Below are positions 49,149 to 57,877 of a DNA stretch of 64,000 bases, one piece after another (positions within the stretch are counted from its first letter, which is position 1; every line of letters starts with the position of its first letter). The DNA is from JACVRW01 sp963850205 (GTDB lineage: Bacteria; Actinomycetota; Thermoleophilia; Solirubrobacterales; Thermoleophilaceae): NCBI GenBank assembly GCA_963850205.1, contig CAWKKJ010000011.1, forward strand, positions 372,001 to 436,000, written 5' to 3'. The translations under genes were made by a program, and so were the position numbers. The notes beneath the pieces were generated by a model. It saw nothing but the letters and a program-made list of their open reading frames with translations, was not told where the DNA came from and did no database searches.

Positions 49149-49522
49149 AGCTCTTCGTCCAGCGCCTCACCCAGGCGGTCGGAGACCCGGCCGCTGTCCA
49201 GATCGGCGAGGAAGTACATCAGGGCGTGCTCGGCCAACCGCTCGGGGCTCACCTGCTGGCGCCCGGCCTCCTCTTCGAGGGCGTCGACCGTCTCCTCGTC
49301 GAGCCTCACCTGGAGCTCCGGTCCCCGGTTGGGCGCCGTCCCCAGGAAGGCGGGTACCCGCCAGGCCGCCCGTCCGAGCTCGCGATCGGAGAGGTAGTAC
49401 ACGAGGGCGGTGCGCACCACGGCGCTGCGCGCGCTGTCGCTCTTGGTCGCCTTCAGGGCGTCTTGGCCGAAGGCCTCGATGTGGAGCGCGATGCTCGTCG
49501 GCATGACCAATCTGAGTCCCAT
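49145..49522 (-). CDS. double ribbon-helix-helix-like protein 2
   Basis: About 125 residues, built like 47980-48351: a first unit LRLVMPTSIALHIEAFGQ and SARSAVVRTALVYYLSDR, then LQVRLDEETVDALEEEAGR with VSPERLAEHALMYFLADL and DSGRVSDRLGEAL. ATG 49522 has GGGAGG 8 nt upstream, which favours it over the in-frame ATG at 49531. Paired with its paralog around the sigma gene. Confidence 0.65.
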   Translation of the reverse strand: MGLRLVMPTSIALHIEAFGQDALKATKSDSARSAVVRTALVYYLSDRELGRAAWRVPAFLGTAPNRGPELQVRLDEETVDALEEEAGRQQVSPERLAEHALMYFLADLDSGRVSDRLGEALDEEL

Positions 49523-49642
49523 TGTGTACACCTCCCAGGACGTGGGGACAGGGGCGGTGGCCGGAAAGCCCCCACCCGGGGGATCTCGCCGTGATGCCCA
49601 GCCAACGCGGGAGGCGGCCGCGGAGGGCCGCGAATCAGCCCT

Positions 49643-52541
49643 TTATGGGCCCATGGCGCCGCGGAGCTCCGTCCGGCTCGACACGCCCAGCTTCTTGTAG
49701 GCGTGCTTCAAATGCCACTCCACGGTCTTGACGGTCACATAGAGAGAACGGGCGATCTCGCGGTTGGTCAGGCCCTCGGCGGCCAGGGCCGCCACCTCGC
49801 GCTCGCGAGCGGTCAGGGCCTCCACACCCTCCATCGCCGTGCGCCGCGGCCGCGCTCCTGCGGCGGCCAGCTCGCTCCGGGCCCGGTCGACCAGCCGCTT
49901 GGCGCCGCAGCGCAGCGCCAGGTCGAGGCCGCGGTGAAGCGGCTCGCGGGCCAGGCGCCGCTTGCGGCCGCGCCGCAGCGCGCCGCCGTAGTCCACGAGA
50001 GCCCGGGCCCGCTCCAGCGCTGCCTGGGAATGGTCCAGACGCTCCACCGCCTGCTCCAGGAGGGCCAGGCCCTCCTCACCCTCGTGGAGTGCGCCCAGGT
50101 TCCGCAGCGCCGCGCCGATGGCGCCCGGGGCCCCCGCGGCCTCGGCCAGCGCGAGCTCCTCGCCTGCGAGGGCGATCGCCTCGTCGGTGCGCCCCATAAG
50201 GGCGTGAGCCGACGCGGCCTCGGCGCGCCAGGGCATCACCGCCGGGTTGAGCACCCCGGCCCCCACGAGCCGCTCGCCGCAGCGCAGGAAGTCCTGCAGC
50301 GCCTGCTCGGGCTCGCCGTTCAGCAGAGCGAAGCGGCCGCGGGAGGCCAGCAGCGCCACCTTGCCGGGCGACGCCTCCTGTGCCGCGATCCGCTCGCCGG
50401 CCTCGAGGTGCTCCCGGGCGCCGTCCGCGTCGCCGCTCTCGATCAGGGCGTCCGCGAGCACGGAATGCACCGAGGGCAGGGCCAGCCGCCAGCCGTAGCG
50501 CTCGGCATTGAGCGCGCTCTTGGCGTCCACCACCGCATCGGTGAGCCGCCCGCGGCGCATGATGGCCAGGCTGCGGAAGTGGCTCGCGGTGGCCAGGCCG
50601 AGCACCGATCCGCGCGTGCGGGCCTCCTCCACCGCGGCGGTCAGGGCCGCCTCGGCGGTGGACAGGTCCTCGCCCAGCACCAGGGCGCACGCGGCCAGGT
50701 AGTAGGTGATGCCGTCCGCGGTCTCGTCGTCGAGCAGGGCTCCTCGGTGGAGGGCGCGCGCCGCCAGCTCCACGGCCTCCTCCCGGGGCGCGCCTCGCAG
50801 CGCGGCCTCCAGCGCGGCGTGGGCCAGCAGCGCCCGCTTGGCCGGGGTGTCGGCAGCGACCGGAGGCGCCGGCCGGGGCGAGGTCCGTCCAGGTGCCGGG
50901 CGCAGCCAGGCGGGCCACGGTGGCGTGCGCCGTCTGCAGCCGGCTGCGCAGCTCGGACTCCTCCTCCCCGGCGTCCCGCAGACCCCGCTCCAGCGACGTG
51001 CGCGCGTCGGCGAGCCGGCCCCGGGCCACGAGCGTCCTGCCGGTGCAGAGGGCGGCGCGAGCCCGCTCGCCCGGGTCGGTCGCCAGCTCGATGGCCTCGG
51101 TCAGCCGCGCCACCGCCTGGGGCTCGCCCGCGGTGGCCTCGGCCCGGCCCAGCTCCAGCACGAGTTCCGCCCGTCGCTCGCGCACGGGCGGCTCCTCGAG
51201 CGCGCGGCGGAGGTAGCGCACGGCGAGGCCCGGCTCGCCGCGCTCCCGCGCCTGGTCCGCGGCGGTGCTGAGGGCGTCCACGGCCCCCTCGCTGCCCGAC
51301 TTGCTCGCTCCCAGCAGCTGGGCGGCCACCACGTCGGGCGGGGCGTCGTCGTCGGACAGCAGCTGGGCCGCCTGGAGGTGGAGCTCAGCCCGGCGGCCGA
51401 GCGGCAGTTCCGCCTCCACGGCCGTCCGGACGATCGGCTGCGTGAAGGCTATGCGCTCGCCCGGGACCAGGATCCCCGCGGCGCAGAGCGCGTCGACCAG
51501 GTCCGCGGCGCGGGGCCGCTCCACCCGTGCCAGCTCGGCAGCCTGGCGCAACTGGCCCCCGGGACCGAGGACCGAGATGGCCTGCAGCAGGGAGACGGCG
51601 TCCGGGCCGAGGCCGGCGGCGCGCCGCAGCAGCCACCGGGCGGTCGCCTCCGGCGCCAGGGCGCCGACCTCGTCCGGCGTGCCCACGCGCGGCTCGGCGC
51701 CGTTCGCCGGTAGGGCCGCCGCCAGCTGCTCCACCAGCAGCGGGTTCCCGGCGGTGACCGCATGGGCCTCCCGGCAGCTGCTCTCCGGCACGTCCTGGCC
51801 GGTCAGACGCCGCAGGAGCTCGGCCGTCGCCTCGGGGCTGAGCGGCTCGAGCCGGGTCCGGACGGTCAGGGGATGGGCCAGCAGGTGATCGAGCACGCCC
51901 GGGCCCGGGCCCGGCAACGCCGATCCGCAGGCGAGGACCAGCATCAGCGGCAGCTCCTCCATTCGCTCGCTCAGGTAGAGCAGGAAGCGCAGCGTGGCCG
52001 GATCGCAGCTGTCGGCGTCGTCGACCAGCAGGACGAGCGGGCGGACGGCCGCCAGGTTCTCGCTGAGCCGGTACAGCCCCCGTAGCAACGACGCCTGGTC
52101 CCCCGCGGCCGGGCCCTGCGGTCCCGGCACCAGCAGCGGGGCCGCCAGGACAGCCGGGCCGGAGAGAAGCCGGTCCCGCTCCTCCGCCGGAGCGCCGGCC
52201 ACGGTCTCTTCGAACAGCTGGAGGACGCCCCCGAAGGTCAGGTCGCGCTCGTGCTCGCGCCCAGTGGCGGCGAGCACGCAGGCGTCGGGCCCGGGCAGCC
52301 CGCTCTCGGCCGCCCGCATCAGAGCGGTCTTCCCCAGGCCGCATCCGCCCTCGAGGACCACCACCGAGCCGTCGCCGCCAAGGGCCCGCCTCGCCCCGTC
52401 ATGGAGCACCCCGAGCTGGCCGCCCCGCTCGAGCAGAAGCCCCGCCGCCGCCGCCTGGTCCGTGGCGAGCGTCAACGGCCGAGACGGGCTCGGTTGAGGG
52501 GGTGAGGGCAGGCGCGGGCCTGCTGATGACCGGGCATTCAA
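49643..52541 (-). CDS. LAL-family LuxR regulator with ATPase domain, one frameshift
   Basis: A large ATP-binding LuxR-type activator of about 960 residues. The Walker A is VLEGGCGLGKTALMRA, Walker B is PLVLLVDDADSCDP, followed by a long helical TPR-like middle (RARAALCTGRTLVARGRLAD, ALEAALRGAPREEAVELAAR) and a C-terminal LuxR HTH (LTAREREVAALAAEGLTNRE, TVEWHLKHAYKKLGVSSRT). The frame is broken once at about 50870. The start is unclear: TTG 52541 is the first possible in this frame, and relatives begin near LLLERGGQL (about 52445). Its signal and targets are unknown. Confidence 0.82.
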
Positions 52542-52682
52542 CGAAACGGGTCAGCGCTGGGCGGGGAAAGCGCTCGCCAGGCCGTCCGCTCGGCCAGGGA
52601 GCTCATCTCTAGTTGGCCACACCCACGAGGATTCGTCAAGGGGACGACCGCCCGGTGACCGGATCGCAACCGGGCCCGCCGG

Positions 52683-52688
52683 TAGGCT
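52683..52688 (+). promoter_or_regulatory. -10-like box TAGGCT for the lipid kinase
   Basis: TAGGCT lies 10 nt before GTG 52699, at the long end of the spacing seen elsewhere. Confidence 0.35.
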
Positions 52689-52698
52689 TCTCGTCTTC

Positions 52699-53689
52699 GT
52701 GGTCGGTGAAACCACCCTGGAGCGCGCCGAGGAGCTCGCCGAGCGCCTCCTGCCGGAGCGAACGCCCAAGCGCCGCATGCTCGTGATCGTGAACCCCTAC
52801 GCGACCACGGTGTCCGACCGGCTGCGCAACCTGGTGGTCTACGCGCTGCAGTCGCGCTACGCCGTCGAGTCGATCGACACCGAGAAGAAGGACCACGCCA
52901 CCCAGATCACGCGCGAGGCCGCCCAGGAGGGATACGACGTGGTGGTGGCCTTCGGCGGCGACGGCACCGTGAACGAGGCCGCCAACGGCCTCGTGGGGTC
53001 CGACACCCCGCTGACCTCACTCCCCGGCGGCTCGGCCAACGTGTGGTGCCGCACGCTCGGGATCCCCAACGACGTGGTCGACGCCACCGAGCACCTGCTG
53101 CGGATGGCCGACGACTTCCGTCCCCGCAGGGTCGACCTCGGCCGGGTGAACGACCGCTGCTTCGTGTTCGCCTCCGGGGTGGGCCTGGACGCCTCCGTCG
53201 TGGAGCGCGTGGACGCCCACCCCTACCGCAAGGCCCGCTTCGGCGCCTGGTACTACAGCATCGCCGCCGTGGGGATCTTCAACCGCCGGTACCTGGTGAA
53301 CCCGCCGGTGGTCCGGGTGCGCGCCGGCGACACCGAGCTCACCGGGGTGACCGTGATCGTCCAGAACTCCGACCCCTTCACCTTCTTTCGCACCCGGCCC
53401 ATCCGGGTGATCGAGCCCTCCGGCCTGCAGACCGGGTCGCTGTCGGTGGCGGTGCTCAAGCGCGCGACCGTCTGGGAGCTGCCCACGCTCATCCCGCGGC
53501 TGTTGTCCGGCCGCGCCAAGGCCGTGATGCGCCACCGCCAGGTCGAGCCCCTCGGGGAGCTCCAGGCACTGACCGTCGAGGCGCTCGACGAGCGCCCCTT
53601 CCCCGTCCAGGTGGACGGCGACTTACATCGGGGAGTTCGACGCGGTGGAGTACCGCGCCGTGCCGGGCGGGCTGGTGGCGGTTTCCTGA
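52699..53689 (+). CDS. diacylglycerol/lipid kinase family protein, one frameshift
   Basis: A DagK/YegS-type kinase of about 330 residues. It has MLVIVNPYATTVSDRLR, the nucleotide-binding VVVAFGGDGTVNEAANGL, LPGGSANVWCRTLGIP, FASGVGLDASVVERVD and the C-terminal FPVQVDGD. One extra T near 53623 shifts the last part; correction gives YIGEFDAVEYRAVPGG and the stop at 53687-53689. It phosphorylates a lipid at the inner leaflet, possibly diacylglycerol. Confidence 0.88.
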
Positions 53690-53717
53690 CCGGAGCCCGT
53701 TGCGCAGGAGAAAGAGG

Positions 53718-53745
53718 ACGGGGAGGGCCCGAAAGCCCTCCCCGT
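53718..53745. terminator. perfect 11-bp hairpin after the lipid kinase
   Basis: ACGGGGAGGGC (53718-53728) pairs with GCCCTCCCCGT (53735-53745) around CCGAAA, 28 bases after the kinase stop. There is no T run directly after it, so it may act with the next hairpin. Confidence 0.55.
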
Positions 53746-53813
53746 CGGATGCCGGGACATGGGCCCGACCGCGCCCCAAAGGCGGAGTTGGGCGCGTGAA
53801 TCAACAACGGGGG

Positions 53814-53831
53814 AACCGGCCCGGTTTTTTT
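53814..53831 (+). terminator. rho-independent terminator
   Basis: AACCG/CGGTT with a 3-nt loop followed by seven T (53825-53831) on the plus strand; ends transcription from the lipid kinase, facing the RTX-like gene. Confidence 0.6.
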
Positions 53832-53843
53832 GCGGCCTGGCGC

Positions 53844-54648
53844 TCAGCCCGCCCGGATCACGACCTCGCAGTCGCGGGCCACCCGGTCGAGGCGGTCGGC
53901 CGCACCCGGTCGCGGCCGGGACCACAGCGCACCCGGTCGCGGAAGCCGTCGCGTGAGAACAGGCGGTCGTTGCCCTGCCTCCGGACATGCGGTCCCGTTG
54001 GCTGCCGCCCGTTACGCGGTCGTTGCCCGAGTCTCCGGCCACGCGGTCGGGGCCGCTGCTGCCCGTGACCCGGTCGGCGCCGGCAGCGCCCACCACTCGA
54101 TCGCGGCCCTCGGCGCCGGAGGCGCGGTCGTTGCCGGCTCCACCGTCGGCGAAATCGTTCCCGACTCCGGCGGACAGCCGATCCCTTCCGCGGTCGCCCG
54201 TGAGCCGGTCGCGGCCGGTTTGGCCGGCGAGGCGGTCGTTGCCGCGGTCACCGCCCAGCCGGTCGTTGCCGCCCTGGCCCCCGACGCGATCGTCGCCGGT
54301 GCCGCCGCGCACCCTGTCGCCGCCGTTGCCGCCGTTGACGCGGTCGTTGCCGGCCTCGCCGAACACCCGGTCCTCCCCGGATTCGCCGTCGCCGCGGTCG
54401 TTGCCGGGCCCCATCAGCAGGCAGTCGTCGCCGCCTTCGCCGGTGGCACGGTCATTGCCCCCGAGCGCCAGCATCAGGTCGTCCAGCGGGGTTCCCTGCA
54501 GCACGTTGTTGCCGGGCGTGCCGACGATCGTGTTGTTCGTCGGGCCGCAGCCCGGGTAGGGGTAGCCCTGGGCGGCGGCCTGCCCGGCGGGAATCGCCGC
54601 CAGAGCCGCGCTCCCCACTGCGACAGCTGTAAACCGCCGGATCCGCAT
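53844..54648 (-). CDS. secreted RTX-like calcium-binding repeat protein 1, frameshifted
   Basis: About 265 residues: signal peptide (FTAVAVGSAALAAIPAGQAA), an opening TNNTIVGTPGNNVLQGTP with DDLMLALGGNDRATGEGGDD, then nonapeptide repeats of the GGxGxDRxxG type (GGNDRLGGDRGNDRLAG, GGAGNDRASG), which bind Ca2+ and form a beta-roll. The end (LFSRDGFRDRVRCG, DRVARDCEVVIRAG) is a conserved cap, also in copy 2. Single-base shifts near 53972 and 53900 must be corrected to reach the stop at 53844. ATG 54648 has GGGAGGA just upstream. Divergent from the small membrane protein gene at 54787. Confidence 0.8.
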
Positions 54649-54786
54649 GAATCCTCCCGTCGTCGGTTCGCCGGGACCATACGCGCATGTCGCGCTGAAT
54701 ACTCAAGAAACTTGATCAGTACCGTGCCGAATGTGAGTCAACCTTTCGGGCTGGACAGTCGACAGGCCCGGGTAGCGGCAGCTAGC

Positions 54787-55294
54787 ATGGCGCCGTACGG
54801 GCAACGGAGCAGCCATAGGAATGTCGCGGCTTGGCTCGTGTCGGCTGCGCCGGTGAGCCGCAAGAGAGCCGCCCGTTTTCGTCGACCCGGACAGCCCGGC
54901 GGGCGTGGAGTACCGCTTCCGCTGGAGCGGGCGCGCCGCGAGGCGGCGGGCGACGCCGGGCAGCAGGCGGCGGGTCGGCCGCGGGCGCCGCCGGCCAGCC
55001 GCTGTTCGGCGTGGGCATCGATCAGGCGAGTGGCGAGTCTGGCAGGGCCGGAGGCGCTCCCGCGGGAAGCGCGCGCGACGGCGGCCCGGGCGGAGTCGAC
55101 GACTCCGAGCGGGTTCCCCGCGTACGGACGGCGCCAGGCCCGCTCAGGATGAAGAGCTGCGAGAAGGCGGGGCAGCTGCCCTCGAGGCGCTGCCTCCCGG
55201 CTCGACAGACGCGATCACCGCCGGCATTGCGGCGGGGGTGCTGGCCCTCGGGCTCGCGCTGGGCTTCGGTCTCCGGCGGGTGCTACGCGACTAG
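54787..55294 (+). CDS. small secreted membrane-anchored protein, copy 1, frameshifted, family unknown
   Basis: Reconstructed from three frames to about 165 residues. After a short hydrophobic start (WLVSAAPVS) it reads VFVDPDSPAGVEYRF, PLERARREAAGD, a Gly/Ala stretch, QPLFGVGIDQ, a polar linker, and a C-terminal membrane helix ITAGIAAGVLALGLALGFGL followed by RRVLRD. The same plan occurs in 57344-57865. No known function. The start is uncertain: TAGCAT (54783-54788) looks like a -10 box, but no clean start follows it. The stop overlaps the stop of RTX-like copy 2 (CTAG, 55291-55294). Confidence 0.55.
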
Positions 55295-56095
55295 AGCATC
55301 GGCGTCCCGGCGGGGAGGCCGGAGGAAGTCGGCAGCGAACTGCTTCGTCCTCCGGCCACCGTCCCGAGATCCTGGATCCGGTCTGGACGCCCTCTACCGA
55401 CGAACCGCGGAGCCGGGTCAGCGCTCCGTGGCGCCGAGTCTCCTCGACCGAGTTGCTCAGCACTCAGCTGCCGGCCTCGCCGGACCACGACCTCGCAATT
55501 GCGCGCCACGCGATCCCTGCGATCGGCGATCACAACGTCGAAGCCGCGACCGCAACGGACGACGTCACGGAAGCCGTCACGGGAACTAAGCGATCGTCGC
55601 CGGCGGCCACCGGAGAGCATGTCACGCCGGCTCCGCCATCGATGCGGTCGTCGCCGCGACCTCCACGGATCCGGTCGTCTCCCTTGCCCGCCGCTGATTT
55701 TGTCGTCGCCGCTGCCGCCGTGGATGCGATCGTCGCCAGCTTCGCCCTTCAGGCGGTCGTCACCCTCCTCGCCGAAGATGCGGTCGTCTCCCGGGCCACC
55801 CTTGGCTCGATCGTCGCCGGGACCCATCAGTAGGCAGTCGTCACCCTTCTCGCCCTTCGCCTTGTCGTTTCCCGCCAGCGCGAGGATGAGGTCGCCGCGC
55901 CGCGTGCCCCGGAGGTTGTCCGCGCCCGGGGGTTCCCACGATGGTGTTCGTGGTGCGGGGGCACTGCGGGTAGTAGTAGTGTGTCGTCGGGCTTGGGGGG
56001 TGGCTTCGGCGGGCTGTGGCCCCGGCGGGCCCGGAGCACATCAGGGCGACCGCGGCCCCAACGAAACCAGTCGCGATGAGACGGCGCTTGGGCAT
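55291..56095 (-). CDS. secreted RTX-like calcium-binding repeat protein 2, frameshifted
   Basis: About 265 residues. ATG 56095 has GGAGGAGAG directly upstream. Signal peptide LIATGFVGAAVALMCSGPAG, then HYYYPQCPRTTNTIVGTPG, repeats such as GGPGDDRIFGEEGDDRLKG and GGSGDDKISGGQG, and the cap SSRDGFRDVVRCGRGFDVV with DRVARNCEVVVRRG. It continues about 55 residues past the cap to the stop at 55291, which may partly be an artefact. Frame breaks lie near 55935, 55835, 55690, 55650 and 55600. Paralog of 53844-54648. Confidence 0.75.
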
Positions 56096-56178
56096 TCTCT
56101 CCTCCTGTCCCCCGTAGGTAGACCGACAGAGTCCCGACGCCTCGCCCATTCGGGATACCGCAACGCGCGCAGGGTACC

Positions 56179-57269
56179 CTAACCGCGGCGATAGGTGAAG
56201 TACGCGGGCTTCTTTCGGCCCCGCCAGTCGATCAGCCCGCGGTTCACCTCGAGCCCGTCCGGACGAGGCTGCTCGTCGTAGAGCCCGAGGTACCCGAACG
56301 TGTAGATGCGCTTCCAGCGGCGGGTGATCCTCAACGCGCGCGCCAGCCAGCCGGCCTGGGTCCGGCGATCCACGTAGTAGTTGAACTCGTAGCTGCCGTG
56401 ATCCGTTTGGATCACGAACTCGGAGAGGAAGAGCCGGAGGCGGCGGCCGCGCCGGTCGCGATACCCGTACCGGTCGAGCCAGCCGGCCAGCGTGTCGAGG
56501 TCCGAGAAGTCGGCGAACCCGTAGCGCAGCGGATCCTCGCTGAGCCGCGGCGCGCGAGCGGTGAACGGGTTGTGGCCGTAGAGGTCCATGCGCGGACGGC
56601 GACCGCTCGGAAGGCGCATCGCGCGGATGAAGTTGAGCGGCGTCACCTCCCCCCCGGTCCAGGTGTTGCCGCCGATGACCAGGTTGCGGCGGTTCACGCC
56701 CTTCAACGCCCCGTAGGTGGCGTCGAGCATGCGGGCGTAGTGCCGGGGGCCGCGTTTCTGCCTGGCGCTGAGCCGCCGCCCGAGGGCGCTCACGAGCGGC
56801 TGGAAGCGGCTGGCCTTCGAGGGCTCCCCCCAGAGCATCCAGTGGCGAACGGCCCGATAGCGACGCGCGGCGGCCACGGCGAAGTCCGCGATCGCGCCTG
56901 GTCGGCGTGGAGCCCAGTGCGGCGGGTCGGCCGCCGTTCGCCCAGGCCGGCGCTTGGCCGATGAGGAGCGAGACCTTGATCCCGTATCGCTTTCCCTGCG
57001 AGATCGCTTCGTCGATATCGCTCGGCCAGCGGTAGGCCGGGTCATTTGGATCGCGGGCGTTAGCGGGCTTGCGACGGGGCCACCGCCGCCCAGGAGAGTC
57101 CCATCTGGAAGATCCCCACGCCGAGGTCGCGGTAGATCGGAAACTGCGAGACGCCGTTCACCTCGACCGGTCCCCAGATCGACTTCTTTCGCGACTGGCG
57201 TGCGTCGGCCGCCGGCACGACGGCGAGCACGACAAGCAGCAGTCCGATGGCGGTGGCTCGCACGGTCAC
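56179..57269 (-). CDS. secreted glycoside-hydrolase-like (GH5/GH39-type) protein, two frameshifts
   Basis: About 360 residues. Signal peptide (IGLLLVVLAVVPAADA), then FPIYRDLGVGIFQMGLSWAA, YRWPSDIDEAISQGKRYGIK, the putative acid/base Glu in HWMLWGEPSKASRF, NPFTARAPR and a late Glu in RLFLSEFVIQTDHGSYEF that would be the nucleophile, followed by GYLGLYDEQPRPDG. This is the two-Glu barrel pattern of clan GH-A; substrate unknown. GTG 57269 has a GAGGGA upstream. Shifts lie near 57072 and 56930. Confidence 0.7.
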
Positions 57270-57330
57270 TGTTCTCCCTCGCACGCTACCCCACCTGGTG
57301 GCCTGGCCGAGCCTTCCCTGGGTACCGGAG

Positions 57331-57336
57331 TACCAT
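57331..57336 (+). promoter_or_regulatory. -10-like box TACCAT for small membrane protein copy 2
   Basis: TACCAT lies 7 nt before GTG 57344 and supports that start. Confidence 0.4.
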
Positions 57337-57343
57337 CCGGGCC

Positions 57344-57865
57344 GTGCTGGCAGCGGTGGTGATCGCTGTGGTCGTCTCTGGTCCTCGCGGCGTCCGCGGC
57401 CGCCCAGGAGCCCGGCGTGTTCGTCGACCCCGACAGCCCGGCGGGCGTCGAGTACGCCGTGCCGCTGGAGAAGGCCCGTCGCGAGGCGGCCGGCGGATCG
57501 CCCGGCCAAGGACCGGCCGGGGGCCGCTCGGCGGACTCCCAGCCGCTCTTCGGCGTGGGGATCGACGAACCGGGTGGAGGCGGCCCTGGCGCGGCCGCAG
57601 GCTCGGACGGTGCCAGGCCTTCAGGCCCGGACGCGACGCCGGCGAGGGCGGCGACCGTCGCGGGGCCGAGGGCGGCGGAGGGAGCGGCGGGCGGGGCTCC
57701 GACGGAGGGCGCAGCACCCCACCTGGACAACGCAGCACGGCGGCGGTCGAGGCGGCCTCGGGCGGCGGCTCGGAGCCACTGCTTACGGCCGGCATCGCCG
57801 CGGGCGTGCTCGCGATCGGCCTCGTCCTGGGCTTCGGGCTGCGCCGGCTGCTCCGCGGCACCTGA
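57344..57865 (+). CDS. small secreted membrane-anchored protein, copy 2, frameshifted, family unknown
   Basis: About 173 residues after correction: signal peptide VLAAVVIAVVVS plus LVLAASAAAQ (shift near 57373), then VFVDPDSPAGVEYAVPLEKA, RREAAGGSPG, QPLFGVGIDEPGGGG, a long Gly/Ala/Pro linker, and a C-terminal helix LLTAGIAAGVLAIGLVLGF with GLRRLLRGT. It shares the N-terminal block, the QPLFGVGID block and the terminal helix with copy 1. The topology is probably outside N-domain, inside short basic tail. Convergent with the Wzy-like gene, 12 bases between stops. Confidence 0.6.
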   Translation: MLAAVVIAVVVSGPRGVRGRPGARRVRRPRQPGGRRVRRAAGEGPSRGGRRIARPRTGRGPLGGLPAALRRGDRRTGWRRPWRGRRLGRCQAFRPGRDAGEGGDRRGAEGGGGSGGRGSDGGRSTPPGQRSTAAVEAASGGGSEPLLTAGIAAGVLAIGLVLGFGLRRLLRGT

Positions 57866-57877
57866 CCGCTAGCGACG

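Noticed and set aside
52551..52778. Short ORFs in the gap between the LAL regulator and the lipid kinase
   Set aside because: They overlap the kinase start on the opposite strand or end within 25 codons, and they carry no motif.
53844..55294. Repetitive GGTCGTTGCC-type DNA as a CRISPR-like array
   Set aside because: The repeats have a 27-bp coding period, vary, and encode RTX nonapeptides; there are no unique spacers or cas genes.
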